Translations under genes and position numbers: made by a program
In this document: positions 33,655-43,536 of the stretch, piece by piece
How the letters are laid out: each line of letters begins with the position of its first letter
Numbering within the stretch: position 1 is the first letter of the stretch
DNA from: an uncultured bacterium
Lineage (GTDB): Bacteria; Hydrogenedentota; Hydrogenedentia; Hydrogenedentales; Hydrogenedentaceae
Length of the DNA: 57,726 nucleotides
Direction of reading: 5' to 3'
Assembly (NCBI GenBank): GCA_938014335.1
Contig: CALLRP010000032.1
Coordinates: 1 to 57,726 of the forward strand
Notes under the pieces: generated by a model
Told to the model about the DNA's origin: nothing
The model's database searches: none
The model's input: only the letters and a program-made list of their open reading frames with translations

Positions 33655-36640
33655 CATTCCACTCATGGCAAACATTAAGATGCCGACCAACACAAAATCC
33701 AAAAGATACTTCCATATTCCATCATTAAAATCTTTTGATTTTCGGCATTCACAAATTCCGTTACCTCTTCCATTTTGTACTTCTCCTTCCCCTTCGGGAG
33801 AGCCATCAACAGAGCCTACTATTAATGCCCCCTCCGATGCTCCTTCCGTAGCCCTTCCATAGAACCTTCATTGATAGTAATCCCGCCCTCTATCTTATCA
33901 ATATATCCATCTTTATTCATATCTGCACTGTTGAATGCCTCTATTGTAAGGGTTGGATACTGTGCTACTGTTTCTTCATAGAAAATCTTCCCTTCATTAT
34001 TTGTGTCTACGGAATTGAAGTTTGTTTTCAGGTCATTTAAAAATTACTCGGCACCGGTTATAGTAATAATTGTCCTTTAGTGCTTATCTCGCCATACCAG
34101 ATTAAGTCATCACCAAACTCACCTTTCACTTTTACTTCGCCTATCTGTATTTTGATGGTTTTTGTTGCTGTTGTAGCAGGTTTAAAGTTTATCTGTAAAA
34201 TGCGACCTTTCCCACTTGAGGTAATTGGTTTTTCACTACTTATTGAAATTTTCAAATAACCCTCGCCGGCTTCGGTACTTTCTTAAATCCACTGGCAACT
34301 GCTGGCAAACTCAATACGGAGAAACGAATACCTTCATCATAAGCAAGGACTAAATCCATACCTGCAACACCAGATAGTGACTCAATTCTATACCAGTGCA
34401 ATATGCATTATTTATGTCCGGTGTTGTGTTGTCTAAAACAACTTCTACTATGCGGTTATTTTCTATTTCTAACAGTGCCTTCGAGCCGATAGCAATCGTA
34501 GTGGGATTGGTAGGTAGTCCCGCCAATCGGCATAATAGCAGTGAGACATCTGCACAATCTAAAATTCCACCACCATTAAAATCACCTCTGCGTTTGTCAC
34601 ATTCCACATCTGTAATTCCTGCTTTTCGAACAATCTTCCGCAGGAACATAATGGTGTCAGACATGTCCACTTAACCATCCGTATCCAGGTCCCCATAAAT
34701 ACAACGGCTATTAATACAATTATTATCTGGATTTTCTTCTAAAATATTGAGTTGTCCATGCACAAGTTCAACAGGTAATTCTTTCAAATCCTTATCCTTG
34801 ATGAGAACCCTTTGCAGAGTTAGATTTGTATCCTGTGAGCAACTCCCCTGTGCGGTATTCTGTCGCACTCTGAAAACCATATCAAATAAACGACCCTCAC
34901 CGTAGAGCATTTTCTTTATTTGCTTCCCAGAAAGATATACATGGTCTATACCTGAAAAAGTCTATAATCCTCGCAGTGTCGAAATTTTTGCTCCTGCGGG
35001 GTCAGAACCTGCACTTACAATTAATTCTACTATGGTTCCACTAATTACCGAAATTCCCCCCAACTGGAGACTGACCCATTACAGTATTCTGAACAATGGT
35101 ATCGCTATATTGTAATACTGTTCGAACGGATAAACCTGCAGATTGGAGTTGCCCTGTGGCGGAAGTAACATTCTGCCCTATGACATTTAGTACGGTTATA
35201 TATGTAGTGCCCGAACAAGGTCCTGTAGAAACCCATATTGTAATTTCGGACTTTCGATTAACTTCACTATATGCTATGGGAGATTGTCTAATGACAAAAC
35301 CTTGAGCGACATAGTTATTACACGCTCTTTCAACTTTCACGGTTAAGTTTGCAATGGGTATTACATCTTTTGCTTGCTGTTCGGTTCTTCTACTACATCA
35401 GGAACTATAACACCGGGGCATAAACCGTTAGATATAAATAATTGCACATATACTCGTGGAAAAATTTCTTCACCAACGGATGGGGCCTGACTCAACACAT
35501 TTCCCTGTGCCACCGTATTACTGCAATTATAAACAACCTGAATTCTATTCAATCCTGCACTTTCCAACGCATTTCTTGCTTGTTGTTCTGTCATACCGGT
35601 TACATTAGGGACTGTAATGGGAACTTCTCCTTCTGCAGAGCCTTCTCCGGATAGATCTACAACCCATTTAAGAATGGGGTGATGTATCCCTTCATAAGAG
35701 ACCCATATATTTACAAAATCCCAGCCTTCATAGGTTGCCTGTTGTCGCATTTGGACTGTTGTTTTGCCCGTTCCACCGTCAGATAAAACTATGCCTGAGA
35801 CAGTTGTATCCCAATAACTTAATGTGACAGCTCCTTCGCCGTGGTATCCAATAAGACCACCCACATAGAATCTTCCCATTACTGTTGCACTACTATAACA
35901 GTTAATAACATGACCGAGACCTTTTTCAGAATTATAGAGCATTCCCACCAAGCCGCCAACACCATACACACCCGTAACAGAAGTCGTATATGAAGATAAG
36001 TATATGCAACTGTTGGTTAGGATACCTCCCCAGTTATATCCTACCAGTCCACCTACCCCATATTGAGCGTGTGTGTCAATAATCATGGAATTGAAGACCA
36101 CACAACTTTCTACCAATCCAGAATTTACTCCAACGAGACCTCCAACACTGTTATTTGTATCTCCTGAGCCGTGAATAATCGAAGCAGAAACTCCACAGTG
36201 TATTATATCTTCTCCCGTATTCACCCCAACTAATGCGCCAACGAATAAATATCCTGTGATATTACAATCTAACAAAACAATAATATAAATAGATGCCCCT
36301 GAGATTTCTTCAAACGAGCCTGCATATTCAGTTTATCTGTTTATATAAAGATTGTAAATTCCATAATTCTTCCCATCAAAACTTCCGCTAAATGGATTAG
36401 TGCTATCTCCTATAGGTCTAAATCCTTCTCCGTTGTTCCAGTTAATTGTATCACTGGCATCAATATCTTAAGTCAACACATAATTCCCGTTCAGAGGGTA
36501 GTCGGGGTCATTTCCTATTTTCTGTAAATCTACTCTACTATATTGCTAATGGAGATACTTTGAACATAAACGGGTCCGCTTAAAGAGAGAATCAAAATAG
36601 CCAATATGGATAAAATATCTATAAAGGATTGGAATACATC
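33655..36640 (-). pseudogene. Decayed secreted scaffold-like protein: GLUG, PASTA, cohesin-like, dockerin/EF-hand, EG linker, membrane anchor
   Basis: Read on the minus strand, one ancestral gene can be followed through all frames. A signal peptide (LSILAILILSLSGPVY) is near 36600. A DLQKIGN...DIDAS...FRPIGDS start closely matches the intact protein at 10911-13373. GLUG units lie in the open stretch 36275-35361, and two PASTA repeats with Cys lie to about 35041. A cohesin-like domain spans about 35040-34730, a dockerin-like pair follows (GDLDTDG, then GDFNGGGILDCADVS), and a second cohesin-like domain spans about 34500-34060. EF-hands come next (VDTNNEG, SADMNKDGYID), then an EG linker and a Cys-TM-basic tail ending MKRKN. 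At least nine lesions break it: frameshifts near 36537, 35365, 35041, 34385, 34275 and 33845, and in-frame stops near 36467, 36335, 34960, 34671 and 34055. Domain calls are by eye. Confidence 0.82.
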
Positions 36641-36852
36641 ATTCTACACTTAGCCTAAAAAGTTAGAATTAATATTTTCCAGACGATATCATACCATAAC
36701 TAAAAAGGAACAAAGACAAAAATATCTTTTTTTTCTTCTTCCTGTAAGTCTTTTCATTTTCTCCCCAAAAAATTACCACAATTTTTATAATATTCTTCTT
36801 AGAGTGTATACTACACTAAAAAAATGATTTTGGATAGGATGTTATAAATTTC
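36641..36852. other. AT-rich spacer between pseudogene and acetyltransferase gene
   Basis: This divergent spacer presumably held the promoters of both genes. A possible -10 TATACT lies at about 36807, but no good -35 is seen. Nothing else is recognised. Confidence 0.4.
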
Positions 36853-37335
36853 ATGTATAAAGTTCGCAAGCCAAAATTATCCGAAGTTGTCCAATTAAAA
36901 GCATTGATAGACCATGCTGTTGCCAGGGGACTTGTTTTGCCAAGAACTTTAGAAGAACTTTATGAAAATGTCCGTGATTTTTATGTATATGCAGATGAAA
37001 AAGGTCTAGCAGGATGTGTTTCTTTACATATCGATATGGAGGACCTTGCAGAAGTGAGAACTTTGATTGTTCGAGATGACCTCCAGCGGAAAGGAGTCGG
37101 CAGGATATTATTACAGGCTGTATTAAGTGAAGCCCGAGAATTAGGTATTCCGAAGGTCTATGTTTTAACACGCTGTCCCGAATTTTTTGAAAAACAGGGT
37201 TTTGTTAAAACCACACTGGAACAGCTTCCCTACAAAATTCGTAAAGATTGTGCCCGCTGTCCAAAATATGGTGTCACATGCGATGAAATCCCTATGACAT
37301 TACAATTAAACAGTTATGGAAATAAAAAGGAGTAA
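36853..37335 (+). CDS. argA: GNAT N-acetyltransferase, short N-acetylglutamate synthase type
   Basis: The 160-residue protein matches the short stand-alone NAGS group (as in mycobacterial Rv2747) rather than the long kinase-fused ArgA. Visible features are RGLVLPRTLEELYENVRDF near residue 25, EVRTLIVRDDLQRKGVGRIL (acetyl-CoA loop) near 74-92, FFEKQGFVKT, and the C-terminal Cys cluster KDCARCPKYGVTCDE. This enzyme would acetylate glutamate for arginine synthesis. The following gene proC also uses a glutamate-derived intermediate and starts five bases downstream, which supports an amino-acid biosynthesis role. Other small-molecule acetylation remains possible. Confidence 0.7.
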   Translation: MYKVRKPKLSEVVQLKALIDHAVARGLVLPRTLEELYENVRDFYVYADEKGLAGCVSLHIDMEDLAEVRTLIVRDDLQRKGVGRILLQAVLSEARELGIPKVYVLTRCPEFFEKQGFVKTTLEQLPYKIRKDCARCPKYGVTCDEIPMTLQLNSYGNKKE

Positions 37336-37340
37336 AAGGT

Positions 37341-38165
37341 ATGTCGAATATTATAAAGCAGAGTGAAAATCTCTCGTTATTGGGCTTTGGAAATATGGGA
37401 CAAGCTATTGTAAAAGGATTATTAAGGAAAAATATTTTTCTACCTTCACAAATTTATATTTTTGACCCTGCGGATGAAAAACAACAGGATGCAATGAAAT
37501 TGGGGATACAAGTTTTAAGAAATCCAGATGAATTATTGAAAAAGGCTCACACATTGCTTATTGCAGTAAAACCTCAAATGATACAGTCCGCATTAGTACC
37601 TCTGTCCTCAGTAATTAACAAAGATAATTTGATTATTTCAATTGTAGCAGGTATATCTATCCGCTATATAAAAGACTTGTTAAAAAACATGGAATTGCGT
37701 ATCGTTCGGACCATGCCCAATACCCCGGCATTGGTTGGGGAAGGAATTACCGCCCTTAGTTATAGCCGAGAATGCACAGAGCAGGATAAATCTTTTGCTC
37801 ACCAGATATTTCAATCTGTGGGAAAAACCGTTGTTGTTCCCGAAGAACAAATTGATATAGTCACCGCGGTCAGTGGGAGTGGTCCTGCTTACTTTTTCTA
37901 CCTCTGCGAATGCATGATTGATGCGGGAAAATCTTTGGGCTTATCCGAGGAGACCGCTATGGCTCTTGTGCGTCAAACTTTTTACGGCTCTGGGACACTT
38001 CTGATGAGTGGCGATGATTTACCCGAAATTCTTCGTGCTCGTGTAACTTCCAAAGGTGGGACTACGGAATCCGCACTGAAAACAATGGAAGCAAGAAACA
38101 TGAAATCTATTGTTATTGAAGCAATACAATCTGCATATCACCGTGCTCAAGAACTCGGTAAATAA
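37341..38165 (+). CDS. proC: Pyrroline-5-carboxylate reductase
   Basis: ProC makes proline from pyrroline-5-carboxylate using NAD(P)H. The Rossmann motif GFGNMGQAIVKGLL is near residue 16. RTMPNTPALVGEGI is near 128, and the signature AVSGSGPAYFFYLCE and the RARVTSKGGTTESAL block near 233-247 are in place. Length (274) is normal. It lies directly after the acetyltransferase, with an aaaagga site, probably co-transcribed. Confidence 0.97.
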   Translation: MSNIIKQSENLSLLGFGNMGQAIVKGLLRKNIFLPSQIYIFDPADEKQQDAMKLGIQVLRNPDELLKKAHTLLIAVKPQMIQSALVPLSSVINKDNLIISIVAGISIRYIKDLLKNMELRIVRTMPNTPALVGEGITALSYSRECTEQDKSFAHQIFQSVGKTVVVPEEQIDIVTAVSGSGPAYFFYLCECMIDAGKSLGLSEETAMALVRQTFYGSGTLLMSGDDLPEILRARVTSKGGTTESALKTMEARNMKSIVIEAIQSAYHRAQELGK

Positions 38166-38223
38166 TAAGAAATAAAACCTTCTGGAATGATACAATTCAT
38201 ATAATAATTTATTTGAGGTCAAC

Positions 38224-38832
38224 ATGAGAAGAGACAAAGTCATATCGGAAGTATTAGGGGCAGAAACCATTCTCACACCGAGTGAGATTTATGCTCAACG
38301 ATTTCCTAAAAGTATTGTTGGCGGATATTCTATAGAGGCAGTGGATGAATTCCTGCATCGTGTAGCAGATACGGTGGAACTTCTTTTAGACCGTATTCAG
38401 GAATTAAAAGAGAAAATAGATGAGCAAACGAAGTTAATAGAGTTTTATCGTCAGGAAGAATCCGTTCTCCGCAGTGCATTGAATTCAGCCCAGAAACTAA
38501 ATGAAGACATTATTGAAAGTGCTCAGAGACAAGCAGAATCTATCATTACAGAAGCCCAAACACGAGCCCAACAAATACCGCTTCGCTTAGAACAGGAAAT
38601 TCAGCACTTGATACATTTACGGGATAGATTTCACCAGGAATTGAAAACGGTTTTACTATCTTTCCAATCCATGCTTTCGGAATATGAAACCACACAAATA
38701 AAAAATCTCACGCCGGAAAATCGGGAAAAAATGTTGAATGGTGTTCGGAAATCCCTCGACCAGGCATTGGCAATAGATTTAAGTTTAGACTCATTAGTAG
38801 ATGAAGAAGAAAAAGAAGATGACCCAAAATAA
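38224..38832 (+). CDS. DivIVA-domain coiled-coil protein
   Basis: The N-terminal DivIVA lipid-binding region is seen in LTPSEIYAQRFPKSIVGGYSIEAVDEFL (given in parts: EIYAQRFPKS, GGYSIEAVDEFL), followed by a long coiled coil from about residue 40 to 135. DivIVA proteins mark negatively curved membrane at poles and septa and are best known in Gram-positives. Related short proteins occur in several diderm phyla. Here it sits between proC and lolA, much as DivIVA lies near proC and ylm genes in Firmicutes. That context supports a cell-division or growth role. Confidence 0.85.
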   Translation: MRRDKVISEVLGAETILTPSEIYAQRFPKSIVGGYSIEAVDEFLHRVADTVELLLDRIQELKEKIDEQTKLIEFYRQEESVLRSALNSAQKLNEDIIESAQRQAESIITEAQTRAQQIPLRLEQEIQHLIHLRDRFHQELKTVLLSFQSMLSEYETTQIKNLTPENREKMLNGVRKSLDQALAIDLSLDSLVDEEEKEDDPK

Positions 38833-39679
38833 ACCATTTGTATTTCTATTTATACTCTTATTCTCTTACATTTTAACTCCAATCCCTTTATTTTGTCAGA
38901 ATACGGAAGAAGATAAAGAAATAGATGCGTTCTTTAAGAAATACACTGAATCGAGAAAAAAGATAGAGGTGCTTAAAGCGACCTTCCGCCAGAAAAATAT
39001 TTATCCCGATGAAATCTATACAACTACAGGCACTCTTGTCTTCGTGAAACCTCAGAGAATATCTTTTACCATAGATGACCCTCAGAAATTTACTGTGATA
39101 GAAGAAAAGCGAATTTACGAGTATGAACCTGATATAAAGCAGGCAACCATTTATGACTTAAAAGATTCTGCAGAAACCGAATTGTTTTTCTTTGCTTTTG
39201 CTGAAGATATGAATACACTTCGCAAAAAGTATCATGTCATTCCTATTCGACTTTCAGATGAGAGAGGTAAACAGGGAGTTGCCATTCGACCTTTTGCGGA
39301 CAAAGAAGAAGAGGTCCCTTTTGAAGAAATTGTTTTATATCTACAAGATGATACCCTACTGCCTTATCGTCTGAGGATTGTTAATGAAGATAATGTCCAA
39401 ACTATTGTGGATTTTGAGCAAATAGAAATAAATGGCAAAATTCATCCAGAGGATACACAAATATTTTTACCTCCGGGGACAAACATCATTGAAAATGATA
39501 AATTTAAAGAAACCGTTTCCGTCGAGGGGAAGAAGATTCCCGACCCTGCAAAATTAGACCCAAAATATATCGATATAACTCCCAAATCGAAAGAAATAAA
39601 AAAAGAAACACAGGATAATTTAGAGACTGAGAAGTCAAATGAAATGGAAATAAGAGACCTTGAACCCATCAAAAGATAA
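38819..39679 (+). CDS. lolA: Outer-membrane lipoprotein carrier protein LolA
   Basis: The protein has a signal peptide (FVFLFILLFSYILTPIPLF) and a LolA domain. Diagnostic segments are VLKATFRQKN, GTLVFVKPQRISFTI, the EKRIYEYEPDIKQATIYDL strand pair and DFEQIEINGKIHPEDTQIFLPPG. A C-terminal acidic/lysine-rich tail of about 60 residues is not part of the family core. It would accept lipoproteins from the LolC/E-D complex encoded at 27169-29095. The ATG at 38819 overlaps the DivIVA gene by 14 bases. An ATG at 38801 is also in frame (KKKKK start). Confidence 0.85.
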   Translation: MTQNKPFVFLFILLFSYILTPIPLFCQNTEEDKEIDAFFKKYTESRKKIEVLKATFRQKNIYPDEIYTTTGTLVFVKPQRISFTIDDPQKFTVIEEKRIYEYEPDIKQATIYDLKDSAETELFFFAFAEDMNTLRKKYHVIPIRLSDERGKQGVAIRPFADKEEEVPFEEIVLYLQDDTLLPYRLRIVNEDNVQTIVDFEQIEINGKIHPEDTQIFLPPGTNIIENDKFKETVSVEGKKIPDPAKLDPKYIDITPKSKEIKKETQDNLETEKSNEMEIRDLEPIKR

Positions 39680-39698
39680 TCGAATATGGAGTGTTCCT

Positions 39699-40319
39699 AT
39701 GAAAGATTGTAATCTCCCGCTTGTCCTTGCCTCTGCGTCTCCTCGGCGCCAGTCGTTATTAGCCTCTCTGGGTGTAGACTTTGATGTAATGGTGAGTTAT
39801 GCGAATGAAATAGATGAGGGAACATCTCCAACAAGTATTGTAGAAGAAAATGCAACTGCCAAATGTGAAGAAGTCGCTTCACGATTAGCATATCCTGCGG
39901 TCATTATTTCTGCGGATACACTTGTGTTTTGCGATGGTGAAGTTTTAAGTAAACCGCAAAACATCGAGGAAGCACGAAGTATGCTTTATCGCCTTTCAGG
40001 AAATACGCACCAAGTAGTCACGGGTATTGCGGTTGCCAATACTGCGGACGGGCGAAAAGCACGAGGTTCCGAAACGACCGATGTCACCTTTCGTACATTA
40101 ACAGATGAGGAAATTGAAACTTTTGTGCAAGTAGTAAATCCTCTTGACCGAGCAGGAGCCTATACTGTGGATGGACCGGGAAGTTTGCTGGTTTCTCGCT
40201 ATGATGGATGTTATTATAATGTATTAGGTTTACCCATTGTCCGATTAGATAAACTCCTGCGTAAAGTAGGAGTGTCCCTTTTCCAGCGGATTAATGCAAA
40301 AAAAGCAAAATTTTTATAA
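39699..40319 (+). CDS. maf: Maf family nucleoside triphosphate pyrophosphatase
   Basis: Maf proteins hydrolyse non-canonical or modified nucleoside triphosphates to monophosphates. The N-terminal signature LVLASASPRRQSLLASLGVDF, the ISADTLVFCDGEVLSKP block and the GAYTVDGPGSLLVSRYDGCYYNVLGLP block are typical. The ATG at 39699 is chosen over an upstream TTG because it follows a tggag site. The SADTLV form is close to the dTTP/UTP-specific group, but substrate choice is uncertain. It overlaps nothing and follows lolA by 19 bases. Confidence 0.95.
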   Translation: MKDCNLPLVLASASPRRQSLLASLGVDFDVMVSYANEIDEGTSPTSIVEENATAKCEEVASRLAYPAVIISADTLVFCDGEVLSKPQNIEEARSMLYRLSGNTHQVVTGIAVANTADGRKARGSETTDVTFRTLTDEEIETFVQVVNPLDRAGAYTVDGPGSLLVSRYDGCYYNVLGLPIVRLDKLLRKVGVSLFQRINAKKAKFL

Positions 40320-40320
40320 A

Positions 40321-40336
40321 GTCAGACAAGTCCGAC
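40321..40336. repeat. Short GTCAGAC-AA-GTCCGAC palindromic element
   Basis: A near-perfect inverted repeat, gtcagac / gtccgac, lies one base after the maf stop codon. It is the same motif family as the cluster at 33585-33630. It may act as a weak terminator or a mobile short repeat. Confidence 0.55.
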
Positions 40337-40368
40337 TATAATAAAACTTTAATACAGGAGGTAATTCC

Positions 40369-42714
40369 ATGGTTTATTCCGCGACAATGAATTCATATAA
40401 GTATTCCTATATACTTCTGTTCCTATCTATTTTCTTCACCATTCCATTTCAGGGAGTTTTTTCTGACATGATACACGAAATAAAAACAGAATATTATACC
40501 TTGCGATTAGACGAAGTTACGGGTGAGATAAAATCGCTGGAAAGCAATAGACAGGAACTCATTTATTCCTCAGATCAACCTCGTGAGTTATTTAAGTTGC
40601 GACTTCGTGATGATAAAGGTGAGGCGATAGATTTAAGTTCGCTACAGTCCTCTTCAGTCCGATTTGTTCGAAAGAATATAGCGGAAAAACTAGAAACACA
40701 AATTGAAATTGAATTTTTACAGATTGATAAGAAACCTATAAATGTAACTGTTTTTGTAGTTTGTCCTCTACAATCCTCACTCACTTATTGGACAATGAAA
40801 GTAAAAAATGAAACCGGTTTATGGTTAGAACATATTGATTTCCCTGTGGTCGTTGTGCCGAATGACTTGCCCAATTCGGGTGGAGATGCCCGTATTTTCT
40901 GGCCTGGAGGGGAGGGAGTCGTGGTTGAAGATTCCGAACTTCGCGAAAAAAGTTGGTTACGCTGGCAACCGATAGAACATCCGACTATGGGCTGGAACGG
41001 TATTTATCCGGGACCCGCTCAGATGCAATTCATGGCATACTACACGCCCCGTGCCGGATTATATTTTTCTGCCCATGACCCAAAAGGGACTCCCAAAGGT
41101 GTCGAATTTCATAAACATCCCTCCGGAGGAATTTATCTCGATTTTCGTTTATTCCCAGGACCTGTGTGTGAGCCAGAATACACACTTCCCTACCCAATGG
41201 TTTTAGGTACTTTCCGGGGAGATTGGCACGATGCAGGAGATATATATCGGAACTGGTGGGAAAATTCAGGAATGTATAAACCCCCTAAGTTAGAAGAAAA
41301 CAAAAAGATACCCGATTGGTACTTCAAGTCACCTGTTATGATTATGTATCCCGTAAGAGGACAGCGTGATTTAGGTGTAGAAATGACACCCAATCCGGAA
41401 TATTACCCTTATACTAATGCTCTGCCTATACTCCAAAAATATGCCGAAGAACTTTCCGCTCCTGTGATGGCATTATTAATGCATTGGGAAGGCAGTGCCC
41501 CATGGGCTCCGCCTTATGTCTGGCCTCCCTACGGAGATTTACAAGATTTTATCCGTTTTGTAGATGAATTACATAAATCAGGGAACCTTGTCGGTTTATA
41601 TGCCAGTGGCGTCGCCTACACAATTCGCAGTAATACCGACCCTTCTTATGATATGACAAAAGAATTTCAGGAGAAAAGGGTTGTCCAATATGTGGCTCAT
41701 GCTCCAGATGGTAAACCTGCAGAAAACGGTGTTTGTGCGGGGCCGCACGCCCAACGAATGGGTTATGACCTATGCCCTGCCAATGAGTGGGTCAAAGAAA
41801 TTGTTGTTAATGAAATTTCAAAAATCATTCCTCATAAGATTGACTATTTACAATATTTCGACCAGAACTTGGGAGGAAATTGCTATCGTTGCTATGCCCG
41901 CACTCATGGACATCCACCGGGTCCGGGGCCATGGCAAACGGAAGCAATGAAAGACCTTTACCGCAGGATACTCGAATTAATTCATCAACATAATGTCAAT
42001 ATGCTGATTGGTTGTGAAGCAAATTGCGCAGAACCATTTATCCCTTACCTTTTGTTTAATGACAGTCGCTCTTATCTCAATTTTGCCATTGGTGTCCCTG
42101 TGCCTGCCTATGGTTACATATTCCACGAATATTTAAATAATTTTATGGGGAACCAGAACGGGACAAGCCATTTCGTTGATGAGGAAAAAAGTACTTTTAA
42201 TATGCATCAGCGCGTAGCTATTTCCTTTGTTCAAGGAGATATGTTAAGTCTCAATCTACGGAAGGATGGTAAAATCGCATGGGAATGGAGTTCTGCACCG
42301 TGGGATAAAGGACCCGACCACGAACAGATTTTGGCATTAGTGCGAAATTTAAATAATTGGCGAATAGGTAGTGGGCAAAAATATCTCTTCTTTGGCAGAA
42401 TGTTAAAGCCCTTCCCCTACAGCGGAGATAAAGATGTTCCTCTCATTACTCCACGAAACGATACAATCCATTTCCGTTCTATCCTTACCTGTCGTTGGGC
42501 GTATAAAAATCGCACCGCCCAATTTTTAGTTAATTACTTGCCTGAACTACAAAAAGCAGTCCTGCATTTGCCAGAAAATTATCGCAACAATATAATTTTA
42601 TATAACCAACCTGACAAAACAATTTCGCCCACTACGATAAAACCTGAAGAAAGTGGAAACCTTGCTCTGGAAATACCTCCCCTTTCTGCAATCATGTTGG
42701 AGTGGGAATTGTAG
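40369..42714 (+). CDS. Secreted DUF6259 protein, probable glycoside hydrolase
   Basis: The 781-residue protein follows a textbook aggagg site. It has a signal peptide (YILLFLSIFFTIPFQGVFS), an N-terminal beta-sandwich (IKTEYYTLRLDEVTGEI) and a TIM-barrel region typical of DUF6259. Typical segments are GTFRGDWHDAGDIYRNWW, the PVMALLMHWEGSAPWAPPYVWPP barrel start and DYLQYFDQNLGGNCYRCYARTHGHPPG. Asp and Glu residues at strand ends (LQYFDQ, IGCEANCAEP) are candidate catalytic acids. DUF6259 is related to alpha-galactosidase-like clans, but activity is not established. It is convergent with the anti-sigma gene. Confidence 0.78.
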   Translation: MVYSATMNSYKYSYILLFLSIFFTIPFQGVFSDMIHEIKTEYYTLRLDEVTGEIKSLESNRQELIYSSDQPRELFKLRLRDDKGEAIDLSSLQSSSVRFVRKNIAEKLETQIEIEFLQIDKKPINVTVFVVCPLQSSLTYWTMKVKNETGLWLEHIDFPVVVVPNDLPNSGGDARIFWPGGEGVVVEDSELREKSWLRWQPIEHPTMGWNGIYPGPAQMQFMAYYTPRAGLYFSAHDPKGTPKGVEFHKHPSGGIYLDFRLFPGPVCEPEYTLPYPMVLGTFRGDWHDAGDIYRNWWENSGMYKPPKLEENKKIPDWYFKSPVMIMYPVRGQRDLGVEMTPNPEYYPYTNALPILQKYAEELSAPVMALLMHWEGSAPWAPPYVWPPYGDLQDFIRFVDELHKSGNLVGLYASGVAYTIRSNTDPSYDMTKEFQEKRVVQYVAHAPDGKPAENGVCAGPHAQRMGYDLCPANEWVKEIVVNEISKIIPHKIDYLQYFDQNLGGNCYRCYARTHGHPPGPGPWQTEAMKDLYRRILELIHQHNVNMLIGCEANCAEPFIPYLLFNDSRSYLNFAIGVPVPAYGYIFHEYLNNFMGNQNGTSHFVDEEKSTFNMHQRVAISFVQGDMLSLNLRKDGKIAWEWSSAPWDKGPDHEQILALVRNLNNWRIGSGQKYLFFGRMLKPFPYSGDKDVPLITPRNDTIHFRSILTCRWAYKNRTAQFLVNYLPELQKAVLHLPENYRNNIILYNQPDKTISPTTIKPEESGNLALEIPPLSAIMLEWEL

Positions 42715-42761
42715 TTTATTATTGATTTTTACAAAAAAATTATTTGGTTAAGTTTCCACTT

Positions 42762-43439
42762 TTACAATACTCTCTCAAGGTAAATCTGTCTTAATAATTC
42801 TGCTTTTTGGCGGACCCCTTTTTGAAGAATTTCATTAGCACGGGAACAGGTGGGATTTTTACGGAGTGCAGATTGAGCGGACTCCAGTTCACGGTCTATT
42901 ATGGATACAGAACGTAATTGGCGAGACGAATACCCTGGGCTGTTACGAAACACAGGGGTTAAGGCGGAACCTAATAATTCAATTTCATGCCATACATCTT
43001 TTTCTTTATTTTTCTCGATGGTTGGCTGAGCTTTTGGCGATGCCATTTGTATAAACCTATTTGGACTGCCTGAATTATTCTCAAACAAAGAGGGATTATA
43101 AGATATTCCAAAGAGTATATATCCAATAATTAGCCAGATAGATATGCAAACCGCAGTAAGTAGTTTTGAATGTTTCTTAACAGGTATAGAATTTTGTTCA
43201 ACTTTTCTCTTTTGTTCGCGTGCTCTTTTTAAAATTTCCAATGATAGTTCTTGGGGTGGCTCAATTTTAGGTGCTGAATTTAAGAATCGCAAAGAGGAAC
43301 AAATCGCCTCTACTTCTGCAGAACACTGAGGACATTCTGTTAAATGTCGAGCTATACCGGAGAAAATAGGTCCTCTACCATCTACTAATGCTTCAGCATA
43401 AGTTATTAACTGTGTTCTTGTTGGATGTTTTAATAACAT
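42762..43439 (-). CDS. Anti-sigma factor with zinc-finger (zf-HC2/ZAS) domain
   Basis: The N-terminal ZAS domain has the HxxxCxxC motif in ARHLTECPQCSAEVEAI (about residues 30-45). It is followed by a basic linker, one transmembrane helix (LLTAVCISIWLIIGYILFGIS, about 95-115) and a periplasmic C-terminal domain of about 105 residues. This layout is that of a membrane-bound anti-sigma factor that holds its partner inactive. It lies 97 bases downstream of the ECF sigma gene on the same strand, the usual pairing. The signal sensed is not evident. Confidence 0.87.
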   Translation of the reverse strand: MLLKHPTRTQLITYAEALVDGRGPIFSGIARHLTECPQCSAEVEAICSSLRFLNSAPKIEPPQELSLEILKRAREQKRKVEQNSIPVKKHSKLLTAVCISIWLIIGYILFGISYNPSLFENNSGSPNRFIQMASPKAQPTIEKNKEKDVWHEIELLGSALTPVFRNSPGYSSRQLRSVSIIDRELESAQSALRKNPTCSRANEILQKGVRQKAELLRQIYLERVL

Positions 43440-43536
43440 AATGGAATGTTCTTTTTTTTATATATCCTAAGTCAAAAATTCCTTTTATGAACACTATTAT
43501 TAATACAAAACCTACGCCCAAAGTTCCTCAAATAAA

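Noticed and set aside
34058..34910. Three short minus-strand frames (about 65, 106 and 79 residues) as separate genes
   Set aside because: They are consecutive pieces of cohesin-like and dockerin-like domains interrupted by frameshifts and stops, and belong to the one pseudogene.
35361..36275. 304-residue frame as an independent gene
   Set aside because: It starts inside a GLUG domain. Homologous sequence continues upstream to a signal peptide and downstream into PASTA units in other frames, so it is a fragment of the pseudogene.
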